Assembly: GCA_934503195.1 (NCBI GenBank)
Contig: CAKSVM010000051.1
Location: forward strand, 1-22,354
Reading direction: 5' to 3'
Length of the DNA: 22,354 bases
Source of the DNA: an uncultured Eubacteriales bacterium
GTDB taxonomy: Bacteria; Bacillota; Clostridia; Oscillospirales; CAG-272
Under the pieces are notes generated by a model that did not search any database, had not been told where the DNA came from, and was given only the letters and a program-made list of their open reading frames with translations. Shown piece by piece: positions 7,458-15,642 of this stretch. Position numbers and translations under genes: made by a program. Position 1 is the stretch's first letter, and every line of letters begins with the position of its first letter.

Positions 7458-9995
7458 TTACGCGGTGACGATGTTTGCGTCGGCCTGAAGGTTCAGGTAC
7501 TCGACCGCTTCGTCGCGCATTTTGTACTTGAGGATCTTTCCGGCCGCGTTCATCGGGAAAGAATTTACAAATCGTACATATCTCGGCGTCTTGTGCTTTG
7601 CCATATGCGTGCGGCAGAAGTCCTTGATCTCGTCTTCGGTCGCGGTTTCGCCCTCGTTGAGGATCACGCAGGCCATAATTTCCTCGCCGTACTGCTTGTC
7701 CGGCACGCCGATGACCTGAACGTCCTTGATTTTCGGGTTCGTGTAGAGGAAATCCTCGATTTCCTTCGGGTAAATGTTCTCGCCGCCGCGGATGATCATG
7801 TCCTTGATGCGCCCGGTTATCTTGAAGTAACCGTTGTCAAGCCGCCGCGCGAGGTCGCCGGAATGGAGCCAGCCGTCCTGATCGATCGCGTTCGCCGTCG
7901 CTTCGGGCATCTTGTAGTAGCCGCGCATGATGTTGTAGCCGCGCGCGCAGAACTCGCCGTCGACGTTATCCGGCACTTCCTCGCCGGTTTCGGGGTCGAC
8001 GATCTTGCACTCGACGCCGAAGATTGCCGAGCCGACTGTGTTGACGCGGAGTTCGAGCGAGTCGGTCGTCTTCGACATCGTCGTCGCGGGCGACGCCTCG
8101 GTCTGGCCGTAGGTGATACAAATTTCGGGCATATGCATCTTCTCGACAACTTCTTCCATGACCTTTATCGGGCAGGGCGAACCCGCCATGATTCCGGTTC
8201 TCATGTGCGAGAAGTCGGTTTTCGGGAAGTTTTCGTGTCCGAGCATCGCGATGAACATCGTCGGGACACCGTGGAAGCAGGTAATTTTTTCCTTATTTAT
8301 GCAATCGAGTCCAAGTCGGGGCGAGAATGCCGGGATCGGCGACATAGTGACGCCGTGCGTGACCGACGCGGTCATCGCCAGCACCATGCCGAAGCAGTGG
8401 AACATCGGCACCTGAATCATCATGCGGTCCTCGGTCGACAGATCCATGCAGTCGCCGATCGCCTTGCCGTTGTTCACGACGTTGTAATGGGTCAGCATGA
8501 CGCCCTTCGGGAAGCCGGTCGTGCCGGATGTGTACTGCATATTACAAACGTCGTCCTTGCGAACGGCCTTCGCCATCGCCTCGACAACCGTCAGAGGAAC
8601 GCGCTTGCCGAGTTCGTTCGCCTCGTCCCACGTGAAGCAGCCGGGCTGTTTCGAGTCGACCGTGATTACGTTTCGGAGCATCGGGAGACGCGCCGAGTTC
8701 AGCTGACCCGGCTTCGAGTCTTTAAGTTCCGGACAAATTTCGTTAATGATTTCGACATAGTTCGAATCCTTGCAGGAGTCGATCATGACGAGCGTATGTG
8801 TGTCAGATTGCGACAAAAGATACTGTGCTTCGTGAATTTTATATGCAGTATTCACAGTCACGAGAACCGCGCCGATTTTGACGGTCGCCCAGAAAGTGAT
8901 GTACCAAGCCGGGACGTTGGTCGCCCAGATCGCGACGTGATCGCCCTTTCCGACCCCCATCGCGATGAGCGCGCGGGCGAAATTGTCGACGTCGTCGCGG
9001 AACTCGGAATAAGTCCGCGTGTAGTCGAGCGTCGTGTAGCGGAAGGCGAATTGGTCAGGAAATTCCTCGCAAATTTTGTCGAGGAGCGCACCGAAAGTAT
9101 AGTCGATCAGATGCTCTTTCTGCCAGATATACTTGCCGACGCCGCGCGCGCTGGTCTGGAGCGGGGGCTTGACGTCGCCGCGATGCTGGCGCATATAGGC
9201 AGCGAACTGCGGGAAAACTATGCCGCAGTCCTCAATGTCGGGAGCCCAACGCTTGACCCATTCAAGCGAAATATATCCTTCATATCCGATCAAGCGGAGC
9301 GCGGCGAGCATCTCGGGAATCGGCATATCGCCGTACCCCATCATGCGGTATTTTATCGTTTCAGATCCGTCAGAATTGTGCAGCATGACGGAATCCTTTA
9401 CATGGACGTAACGGATGTAACCGCCGAGATTCTTCACAGTCTCTTCGGGTGATTCATGCGCGAAACGATACGGATGGTGCATATCCCAGAGCGCGGCGAC
9501 CTGCGGCAGATTGACCGCGTCGAGAAGTTTGCGGAGTCTCAGCGTGTCAGAATAGACTCCGTTCGTCTCGATAAGCAGCGTAACGCCCGAATTTTTTGCG
9601 TGCGCGGCGATTTTTTTGATCGTTTCGACCATATAAGCATCGTCGATCTCATCGACAGGCGCAGGCTCAAGGTCGGCGAGAACGCGTATGAAGGGGGTGC
9701 TTAGCTTTTTCGCAAGCTCGATGTACTCGATAAGCTCGGCCTCAGTCTCCGCTAATTTGTCGGCGAACTTCAGGCAGCAGCCCGAAGTGAGACAAGGGAT
9801 TTCAAGTCCGAGACGGTCGAGGGTTGCGACGGTTCTGTCGATCTGACTGTCGGTGAAAGGGCGCGCGTGGATGGCCGAAATGTCATTTCCAAGTCCGCGG
9901 ACCTCGATTCCGTCGAATCCGAAGTCCTTTGCGACCGAGTAAATGTCCTGCCAGCTGAAATCCGGGCAGCCCAGTGTCGAAAATGCTGTTTTCAT
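7458..9995 (-). CDS. Fusion: sugar-phosphate isomerase/epimerase-like TIM barrel + acyl-CoA synthetase
   Basis: 845 residues in a single uninterrupted frame with two domains. Residues 1-270 are an AP-endonuclease-2/xylose-isomerase-like TIM barrel (FDGIEVRGLG; LIETNG with E143; ALWDMHHPYRF with D171; YVHVKDS with H198; ISLEWVKRW with E245), with all four likely metal ligands in place. After a short linker (271-290), residues 291-830 form a full-length AMP-dependent acyl-CoA synthetase: P-loop YTSGTTGFPKG (488-498), YGQTEAS (629-635), HSGDLA with D714, GRIKDMIIRGGENIYPKEIE (728-747), and catalytic Lys820 in NAAGKILK. Acyl-CoA synthetases of this type activate carboxylic acids to acyl-AMP and then acyl-CoA. 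Neither half shows decay. No signal peptide, so cytosolic. The start at 9995 has GAAAGGAAAAG upstream. It is divergent from SBP2 with its own promoter. A plausible reading is that the barrel reshapes a sugar acid or cyclitol and the synthetase activates a carboxylate product, but this is inference. Confidence 0.93.
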   Translation of the reverse strand: MKTAFSTLGCPDFSWQDIYSVAKDFGFDGIEVRGLGNDISAIHARPFTDSQIDRTVATLDRLGLEIPCLTSGCCLKFADKLAETEAELIEYIELAKKLSTPFIRVLADLEPAPVDEIDDAYMVETIKKIAAHAKNSGVTLLIETNGVYSDTLRLRKLLDAVNLPQVAALWDMHHPYRFAHESPEETVKNLGGYIRYVHVKDSVMLHNSDGSETIKYRMMGYGDMPIPEMLAALRLIGYEGYISLEWVKRWAPDIEDCGIVFPQFAAYMRQHRGDVKPPLQTSARGVGKYIWQKEHLIDYTFGALLDKICEEFPDQFAFRYTTLDYTRTYSEFRDDVDNFARALIAMGVGKGDHVAIWATNVPAWYITFWATVKIGAVLVTVNTAYKIHEAQYLLSQSDTHTLVMIDSCKDSNYVEIINEICPELKDSKPGQLNSARLPMLRNVITVDSKQPGCFTWDEANELGKRVPLTVVEAMAKAVRKDDVCNMQYTSGTTGFPKGVMLTHYNVVNNGKAIGDCMDLSTEDRMMIQVPMFHCFGMVLAMTASVTHGVTMSPIPAFSPRLGLDCINKEKITCFHGVPTMFIAMLGHENFPKTDFSHMRTGIMAGSPCPIKVMEEVVEKMHMPEICITYGQTEASPATTMSKTTDSLELRVNTVGSAIFGVECKIVDPETGEEVPDNVDGEFCARGYNIMRGYYKMPEATANAIDQDGWLHSGDLARRLDNGYFKITGRIKDMIIRGGENIYPKEIEDFLYTNPKIKDVQVIGVPDKQYGEEIMACVILNEGETATEDEIKDFCRTHMAKHKTPRYVRFVNSFPMNAAGKILKYKMRDEAVEYLNLQADANIVTA

Positions 9996-10027
9996 GTTTA
10001 CTTTTCCTTTCTTTTGGGATAAGATAT

Positions 10028-10056
10028 ATTATAGCACAAAGCGCGCGAAAATGCAA
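10028..10056 (-). promoter_or_regulatory. Promoter for the fusion gene
   Basis: Minus strand: extended -10 TGC-TATAAT (10028-10033), 17-base spacer, weak -35 TTGCAT (10051-10056). The leader is about 26 bases. The strong extended -10 with a weak -35 suggests regulation. Confidence 0.65.
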
Positions 10057-10068
10057 TATGCAACTTAA

Positions 10069-10090
10069 CATTTTCACATGGCTGAAAATG
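10069..10090. promoter_or_regulatory. Inverted repeat between divergent promoters (candidate operator)
   Basis: Perfect 8-base arms CATTTTCA (10069-10076) and TGAAAATG (10083-10090) around a six-base centre, just upstream of the fusion-gene -35. Next to it the heptamer GGAATTT occurs at 10091-10097 and 10102-10108, an 11-base period typical of AraC-type sites. The rest of the 244-base gap 9996-10239 contains only the two promoters and AT-rich sequence. Confidence 0.45.
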
Positions 10091-10179
10091 GGAATTTTTC
10101 GGGAATTTGACCGTCACGCATCTTTTACAAAAAATCGCGAAAAATCGAAATATAAGTCAACAATATCGCAATATATTTG

Positions 10180-10208
10180 TAGACAGCGCGCCGTTTCTGT
10201 GCTATAAT
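10180..10208 (+). promoter_or_regulatory. Promoter for SBP2
   Basis: TAGACA (10180-10185), 17-base spacer, TATAAT (10203-10208) with extended TGC. The predicted start is near 10215, a 25-base leader that contains an excellent AAGGAGG ribosome site, so SBP2 should be well expressed. Confidence 0.78.
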
Positions 10209-10239
10209 ATAATGAAAGAAATTTTTAAGGAGGCAACAA

Positions 10240-11718
10240 ATGAAAAAGAATTTCATTTCCACCGTTTTACTGATGTCGATGCTGCTCACGACCGCCGCCT
10301 GCGGTGATTCGGGAAGCAAGCCGTCAGATTCCACCACTTCCCCGTCGGACCAGAGCGAAACCACCGTCGCCGAGGATCCCGCGACGAAGCTTGAACTGCC
10401 GTCGGACATCAATTATAATGGACAAACGTTCACGATTCTGACAACGCAGCACGCTTCCTACGAGTACGACGCGGTCGAGGAGACCGGAGACATCGTCAAT
10501 GACGCCGTTTTCCGCCGCAATCAGGCCGTCGAGGATCAGCTCGGGATCAAATTCAACTTCATCATCCAGCCCGGACAGTGGAACGACCGCGAAAATTTCA
10601 ACGCGACCGTCAAAAACAGCATCGTCGCGGGCGATAATTCGTTCGACCTCGTGAACGGTGTCGTCGTCATCGTGCTTCCGATGGCTTCCGAGGGGCTTTT
10701 CATCGACGCGAACAAGCTTGAATTCGTCAATTTGAACAAACCGTGGTGGGTTCAGGGAATGAACGACAACCTCGCGATCGGCGGCAAGCTTTACGGTTTC
10801 ATCGGCGACGCGTCGCTTTCGCTCTACAAGGATCTCTCGGTTTGCTACTTTAACAAAAAGCTGCTTACCGAGTACAAGCTCGAAGACCCGTACGAGCTGG
10901 TCAGAAGCGGCAAATGGACGGTTGATAAGATGATCGAAATGATCAATTCTGTCTCGGGCGACCTCGACGGAGATGGAAAAATCACACCTGAGAAAGATCT
11001 GCTCGGCCTGATCTCCTGCACCGTCCCGACCCGCGCGTTCCAGACTTCTACCGAAGTAAAGGTTATCGAATACGACTCCGACAAGAACCCGATGATCGCC
11101 GATCTTTCCGAAAAAGACGTCGATTTGTACAATAAGCTGTATAATGTGTTCATGAAGTCTGACAATGTGTACAACAATGGTAATAATGAGCACCAGAAAT
11201 ACACCGGATATTTCGCCGAGGATCGCTCGCTGCTGATGACGACCTTCCTCTACGCGACCGATTATCTGCGCGACATGAAGACCGATTTCGGTATCGTTCC
11301 CTACCCGAAGCGCGACGAAAACCAGGAAAAATATCACACTCAGATCGGAACCTCGACCTCGATGTTCTTCGTTCCGCAGACGACGGCCGACCCTAAACTG
11401 ACCTCGATGGTCTGTGAGGCACTGTCCTACTACAGCCGTAAAGATGTCACGCCGGCCTACTATGAAGTGGCACTAAAGGAAAAATATACCAGAGACGAAG
11501 AGGTCAAGGAGATGCTCGAAATCATCCGCGACAGCGCGCAGATGGACTTCACGTTCGCGTATTCGACGGCTTTCTCGCCCTTCATCAACACGCTTTTCGA
11601 GTATTATCCGGGCGAAACCGAAAAAGCTGACCACATCGCGTCCTTCTACGCCTCAAAAAAATCGGCTTGGGAGGCAACTCTGGCCGATATCGTCAAGGCT
11701 TATAGTGAAATTGACTAA
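10240..11718 (+). CDS. Extracellular solute-binding lipoprotein 2 (sugar type)
   Basis: 492 residues, a paralog of the other three SBPs. Signal peptide with Cys21 after TTAA (a slightly unusual lipobox, Thr at -3), then a Ser/Thr/Asp linker. Conserved blocks in the same order: DINYNGQTFTILTTQ, IVNDAVFRRNQAVEDQLGIK, LNKPWWVQGM, a DLDGDGKITPEKD Ca-loop-like segment near 241, FGIVPYPKRDENQEKYH near 355, and YYEVALKEKYTRDEEVKEML near 410. In the family such proteins deliver sugars or glycan fragments to ABC importers. It is monocistronic: own promoter, very strong ribosome site (AAGGAGG), and a terminator 12 bases after the stop. No transporter subunits are adjacent. It is divergent from the TIM-barrel/synthetase fusion and may be coregulated with it through the shared 244-base spacer. 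Confidence 0.9.
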   Translation: MKKNFISTVLLMSMLLTTAACGDSGSKPSDSTTSPSDQSETTVAEDPATKLELPSDINYNGQTFTILTTQHASYEYDAVEETGDIVNDAVFRRNQAVEDQLGIKFNFIIQPGQWNDRENFNATVKNSIVAGDNSFDLVNGVVVIVLPMASEGLFIDANKLEFVNLNKPWWVQGMNDNLAIGGKLYGFIGDASLSLYKDLSVCYFNKKLLTEYKLEDPYELVRSGKWTVDKMIEMINSVSGDLDGDGKITPEKDLLGLISCTVPTRAFQTSTEVKVIEYDSDKNPMIADLSEKDVDLYNKLYNVFMKSDNVYNNGNNEHQKYTGYFAEDRSLLMTTFLYATDYLRDMKTDFGIVPYPKRDENQEKYHTQIGTSTSMFFVPQTTADPKLTSMVCEALSYYSRKDVTPAYYEVALKEKYTRDEEVKEMLEIIRDSAQMDFTFAYSTAFSPFINTLFEYYPGETEKADHIASFYASKKSAWEATLADIVKAYSEID

Positions 11719-11729
11719 ATAAAATTGCA

Positions 11730-11763
11730 ACAAATATCCCGCGCATATGCGCGGGATATTTGT
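11730..11763. terminator. Bidirectional terminator after SBP2
   Basis: Perfect 34-base palindrome with a GC-rich core (CCCGCGCATATGCGCGGG), flanked by ATTTT on one side and AAAAT on the other in the right orientation for both strands. It ends SBP2 and also the convergent aldo/keto reductase operon (stop at 11777-11779). Confidence 0.88.
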
Positions 11764-11776
11764 ATTTTCCTACAAT

Positions 11777-12694
11777 TCACTCAGCGTGAACGGAGAGTAA
11801 ATCGGACAACTGATCGGCGTTTGAGACCGAAGTTATCGGAATTATCGGCGAAGAATTCAGTTTGATCGAGCAAATGTATTCGAGCAGAGCCGTCTGAACC
11901 GAGCCGCCGCGCGCCTTCAGCTTTTCAAGCAAATGAAGATTTTTTTCATTTTCGAAGACTTTCGCGAGTTTTTCGGAGACCTCGCCATTCGCCCTTTTCG
12001 CGAACCAGCCCTTCGCCGTCGAGCTGTACGGAATGAACGCGAGATTTGATTTTTCGAAGAGTTCAAGATCCGAATCATCGAATCGGACGAGCGTATCGTC
12101 GCCCGAAAGCGGCGTGCCGGGATTCTCAACGGCCGGCGACCACATATTCGAAACGACCGAGAATCCCTGACAATTGTGCGATTCAGAGAATTTTATCGAC
12201 TCTTCGAGCCGTGATTTCGTATAATTTGACGCCGCGTAATGCCTGATCTTTCCTTTTCTGACGAATTCTTCAAGGATTTCAATGATTTCGCCGATCGGCT
12301 TCGACTGGTCGTCGCGGTGGAGATAATAGAGGTCGATCGCGTCGAGTCCGAGCGATTTCAGGCTTTCGTCGAGGTCGCGCTCGATTTCTACACGTGACAA
12401 ACGCGGCGTGTGCATCGTTTTCACGTTCGGATGCCCGCCCTTCGTCGCGACGACGAGCGAGGATTTTCCACGCGATTTCAGGTATTCGCCGAGGATTCGT
12501 TCACTTCTGCTGAACCCGTTTTCGAAATCACGCGCGTAAATGTTCGCTGTGTCAACGAAATTTCCGCCGGCGTCGCGGAAGCGGTCGAGCAGTTCAAATG
12601 CCGCGTCGCGATCGAATTTCGTGCCGAAATGATCGGCTCCGAGGCAGATTTCCGAGACCTCAAGCCCGCATTTGTGCAATTTGACGAGATTCAT
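11777..12694 (-). CDS. Aldo/keto reductase
   Basis: 305-residue NAD(P)H-dependent carbonyl reductase of the (beta/alpha)8 aldo/keto reductase family. Starting at 12694 (MNLVKLHKCGLEVSEICLGA) the protein aligns to the usual N-terminus; the longer in-frame extension to 12763 overlaps the preceding gene and is not family-like. The catalytic tetrad is visible: Asp48 and Tyr53 in FVDTANIYA, Lys85 in VATKGGH, His126 in YYLHRDD. SNLAFIPYSSTAKGWFA near 216-232 is the cofactor-contact region. The start is one base after the stop of the acetyltransferase, so translation is probably coupled. As the last gene of the GH42-like operon it may reduce an aldehyde or keto group on a released sugar; substrate unknown. 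Confidence 0.92.
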   Translation of the reverse strand: MNLVKLHKCGLEVSEICLGADHFGTKFDRDAAFELLDRFRDAGGNFVDTANIYARDFENGFSRSERILGEYLKSRGKSSLVVATKGGHPNVKTMHTPRLSRVEIERDLDESLKSLGLDAIDLYYLHRDDQSKPIGEIIEILEEFVRKGKIRHYAASNYTKSRLEESIKFSESHNCQGFSVVSNMWSPAVENPGTPLSGDDTLVRFDDSDLELFEKSNLAFIPYSSTAKGWFAKRANGEVSEKLAKVFENEKNLHLLEKLKARGGSVQTALLEYICSIKLNSSPIIPITSVSNADQLSDLLSVHAE

Positions 12695-12695
12695 T

Positions 12696-13334
12696 TTACT
12701 TCTTAACCTCTTCAAAAATCGCCGGATCAATCTTCCGGTTCTTGAAATAGTACTCGCGGTCACGATCGTTGATTTCGCGAACTACTCTGCAAGGCGTTCC
12801 GAACGCGACGACGTTCGCCGGAATGTCGTTCGTGACGACGCTTCCCGCGCCGATGACTGAATTGTCGCCGATCGTGACGCCCGGAACGACGATCACACCC
12901 GCGCCGAGCCAGCAATTTTTGCCGATATGTACAGGAATATTGAACTGCGTGACGTTTTTGCCGCGAAGTTCGGGTGCGATCGGGTGTCCGGCAACCGAAA
13001 CCGTGACGTTCGGGCCGAACATCGTGTAGTCGTCGACGAAAATATCGCCGTCATCGACAAGTGTCAAGTTGAAATTCGCGTACACGCCCTTGCCGAAATG
13101 CGTGTGGCAGCCCCAGTTCGCGTGGAGCGGCGGTTCGACGTAGCAGCCCTCGCCGACCTCAGCGAGGAGTTCGCGCAGAAGTTTCGCGCGTTTTTCGGGT
13201 TCGGAGGGACGAGTCTGGTTGAAATCGTACAATTTTTCAAGGCATTTTCCCTGCTTTTCAGCGAGTTCGTACGAAGCGCAGATATAAACCTCGCCCGAAC
13301 GCATCTTTTCATAGTCCGTCATTTCGCATAACAT
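12696..13334 (-). CDS. Sugar O-acetyltransferase (maltose/galactoside type, left-handed beta-helix)
   Basis: 212 residues, close to LacA/Maa length. The N-terminus has the family cap (DYEKMRSGEVYICASYELAE), followed by hexapeptide repeats forming the beta-helix (GVYANFNLTLVDDGDI, HIGKNCWLGAGVIVVPGVTI, GDNSVIGAGSVVTNDIPANV, ending AFGTPCRVVREI). The catalytic His is probably His117 in SVAGHPI. The family transfers acetyl from acetyl-CoA to a sugar hydroxyl. An alternative start is Met5 (13322); neither has a strong ribosome site, so the start is uncertain. It lies 24 bases after the glycosidase and overlaps the control of the aldo/keto reductase, so it is the middle gene of a three-gene operon. 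Confidence 0.93.
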   Translation of the reverse strand: MLCEMTDYEKMRSGEVYICASYELAEKQGKCLEKLYDFNQTRPSEPEKRAKLLRELLAEVGEGCYVEPPLHANWGCHTHFGKGVYANFNLTLVDDGDIFVDDYTMFGPNVTVSVAGHPIAPELRGKNVTQFNIPVHIGKNCWLGAGVIVVPGVTIGDNSVIGAGSVVTNDIPANVVAFGTPCRVVREINDRDREYYFKNRKIDPAIFEEVKK

Positions 13335-13358
13335 TCTTTCTTATTTTTACAATATTAT

Positions 13359-15494
13359 TTAATATTTATCGTATATTTTGTGACCATGTGCCGGAATTTC
13401 GACATATTTCCGTTCGCCGAAGACCTCAATTTCACCCTTAAAATCGTATTTCGGGAAGAATCCGGCAATCCGGTTGTCGGCAAACACGGCGCAATCGGCG
13501 TCGCACATGATCGTCACGCCCGCGGATTTCGCGAGGTCGCGCAGATTTTTCGCATCGAGCGACGGCGTCGCGCAGACGACATTTTGCCCGAGTTTCGCGC
13601 AGTTCACCTCGCCTGAATCGTAACGGCTGATGACTTCCATCCCGTCCGCCTCAATCGCGAAAAGCGGAAAATCTCCCGCGCGGCGTTTGTGAGATTTGTC
13701 ATATTCATAGAACTTTGCCGGATATCCGTAATAATCTTCGTCGGTTCTCATGATTTCGTGGAGTTTGAATCCGGTCAGAGCAGTAAAATTCGCCTCGTCA
13801 TATTCGGGCGCGCAGATCCCGGCGGCATAGTTCCAGACGCAAAGCTTTCCCTTCGTCAGCTCAAGCAACCGCTCGCGCTGCCCCGATTTCAGGCAAAAAA
13901 CGTTCGCGAAAACTATCATCTTATAATGCGACAAATCTGTAGTCTCGTCAAAAAGATCGTCGAGCCGCAGCGTGTCGATCGGCGCGCCGATCAGCTTCAG
14001 CTCACTGTGAAGTTGGTACATCAGCCCGACGCAAAGCCCGTAGCTGATGCTCATCGCTTCGAGCGTGTGTTCGTCGACGACCAGCAGGACCTCGGAAGTT
14101 GAGATATGCTGAACTTTTCCGAGCCGTTCCTGAAGCTTCGTGATCTCGGCAATCGTCGCCATGAGTTCAGGGCAGCCGAACCAGCCTTCGCCGAGATCCA
14201 TCCACCAGAACCCCTGCTCATGAGTAATATTTTTGGTCGCCTCGCGCCAAAGTAAGGTGATCGATTCGTCCAGATTTGCCGCACGTCCGTCGGGGCGGCG
14301 ATCGAGGTGCGTGTGATTATCGATCTCGTCAAGCCAGACTTTCTTGCGCGCGATCGACTCGGAAGGCCCCTGTTCCCCGCCCGGATCGCCGGCCAGACAC
14401 CTGAAATATCCCTTTGGCGACGACATAAAATCGACGTAAGGCGAATCGATCAGCTTTTGAATCGCGAGATGCCCGGTGTTCGGCGACTGCGGCAGATACA
14501 TATAGCCATAGAAAGCCCCGGCCGCGAGTTCGTGGTCGAAAAGTCCAGATGACTCCTTAACTATTTTGCAGAATGCTTCAATCGCGTCGGCGTTTGTTTC
14601 TGAAACGAATTCAAAATAATCGCGCGATTTGTCGCCTTCTTTGAAGAAAAGTTCAGGTAGTCTGGACTTTTTACCCTCGCGTTCAAGCGGCGTCGGCGGT
14701 TCCGGATCGCCCCATTTTTCGAGCATAGCCGATTCCGATCCGTATTTCCGGACGCCGAATTCGGCAAATCGGCGCCGGTTTGTGATTCCGAAGTCGCCGC
14801 GGTGGCCGAAAAGTCCGGTTCGCTCGTTGTCGAGCGGCGACCAGCCGCCCCAGAGATTCGTCTCGCCGCACATTCCGTACGCGATGTGAACGCCGATTAT
14901 TTTATCTCTATATTTACTTTCGGCAAGATGCACAAGAAGTCTTCTGAGGGTTTCGGACGCGTCTTCGACCCATTTTTCGGACGAAAAGCTCTGGAGTCCG
15001 ATCAGTCCACCGCGATTCACGCGGTCGTCGCGCCAGACGCCTTTACCGCCGTTGACCGCGTATCCGTCAGTATCGGCGCCAAAATAGTCATGCTTTTCGG
15101 TGCAGGCGAGCGCGGCGATTTCGTCGGCTTTCCGCGGGCCGAAAAAGTAGACAAAAGTCTCCTCGGGGTGATTTTTGCACCAGTCGGGCGGAACGTTCAG
15201 CTTGACGCGCGGCATATAAAAAATGTCAGGATTTCCCGAGAAAATTTCGTCGAGAACGCGGTCGGTCAGCGTGTAATCCCACACCCCGTCGGCGACCCAG
15301 CCGCTGTGGAGAATAGTCGTGTGGAACTTCACTCCGGCGTCGGCAAAATCGCGGTGAACGCGATTGTATTCGTCAAAATCGTAAGAGAATAGTATCTGTT
15401 TTCCGTCGGCTCCGGCGCGCGGCGGGTCATAGCAGAACCCGAGCCGCGACCAGAAAAACGGCGTGTCGCGGAATTTTTTCTGAAGATCGGTCAT
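13359..15494 (-). CDS. Glycoside hydrolase, GH42-like beta-galactosidase fold
   Basis: 711 residues, no signal peptide, so cytosolic. The N-terminal half looks like a clan GH-A TIM barrel: IIGVHIAYGMCGETNLWGGW places a likely acid/base Glu at 211, and KVWLDEIDNHTHLD places a likely nucleophile Glu at 390. From about 465 the sequence resembles the GH42 trimerisation (class I glutaminase-like) domain (EVLLVVDEHT, IGAPIDTLRLDDL, YKMIVFANVF), followed by a short C-terminal beta domain. Overall similarity to classical GH42 is distant as judged by eye, so the exact family and linkage are uncertain. It is the first gene of an operon with an acetyltransferase and an aldo/keto reductase, under a consensus promoter. 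Ribosome site GAAAGGA before 15494. Confidence 0.75.
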   Translation of the reverse strand: MTDLQKKFRDTPFFWSRLGFCYDPPRAGADGKQILFSYDFDEYNRVHRDFADAGVKFHTTILHSGWVADGVWDYTLTDRVLDEIFSGNPDIFYMPRVKLNVPPDWCKNHPEETFVYFFGPRKADEIAALACTEKHDYFGADTDGYAVNGGKGVWRDDRVNRGGLIGLQSFSSEKWVEDASETLRRLLVHLAESKYRDKIIGVHIAYGMCGETNLWGGWSPLDNERTGLFGHRGDFGITNRRRFAEFGVRKYGSESAMLEKWGDPEPPTPLEREGKKSRLPELFFKEGDKSRDYFEFVSETNADAIEAFCKIVKESSGLFDHELAAGAFYGYMYLPQSPNTGHLAIQKLIDSPYVDFMSSPKGYFRCLAGDPGGEQGPSESIARKKVWLDEIDNHTHLDRRPDGRAANLDESITLLWREATKNITHEQGFWWMDLGEGWFGCPELMATIAEITKLQERLGKVQHISTSEVLLVVDEHTLEAMSISYGLCVGLMYQLHSELKLIGAPIDTLRLDDLFDETTDLSHYKMIVFANVFCLKSGQRERLLELTKGKLCVWNYAAGICAPEYDEANFTALTGFKLHEIMRTDEDYYGYPAKFYEYDKSHKRRAGDFPLFAIEADGMEVISRYDSGEVNCAKLGQNVVCATPSLDAKNLRDLAKSAGVTIMCDADCAVFADNRIAGFFPKYDFKGEIEVFGERKYVEIPAHGHKIYDKY

Positions 15495-15525
15495 AATAAA
15501 TTTCCTTTCGGTGGTTTTTTATTTT

Positions 15526-15554
15526 ATTATAACAGATTTTTCGCGGATTGTCAA
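15526..15554 (-). promoter_or_regulatory. Consensus sigma-A promoter for the glycosidase operon
   Basis: Minus strand TTGACA (15549-15554), exact 17-base spacer, TATAAT (15526-15531): both hexamers perfect. A leader of about 25 bases follows. Strong basal expression is expected unless repressed. Confidence 0.9.
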
Positions 15555-15642
15555 CAAATATATTTCGGAATTTTTTGCGTATGTTTCGTTTTCAAAAAGC
15601 GCGATTTGTATTTTTTACGCTTTCCCGAAATTGCTTTTTCTT

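Noticed and set aside
7593..9452. 619-codon open frame on the plus strand, antisense to the fusion enzyme
   Set aside because: Arg/His/Asp-rich composition with no family blocks; it is the shadow frame of a strongly supported gene on the other strand.
10324..11337. 337-codon open frame on the minus strand, antisense to SBP2
   Set aside because: No ribosome site and no recognisable domain; explained by codon bias of SBP2.
15592..15632. Weak stem AAAGCG/CGCTTT after the GT28 gene as a terminator
   Set aside because: Only six pairs with a loop of about 16 bases and a poor T-run; not convincing.
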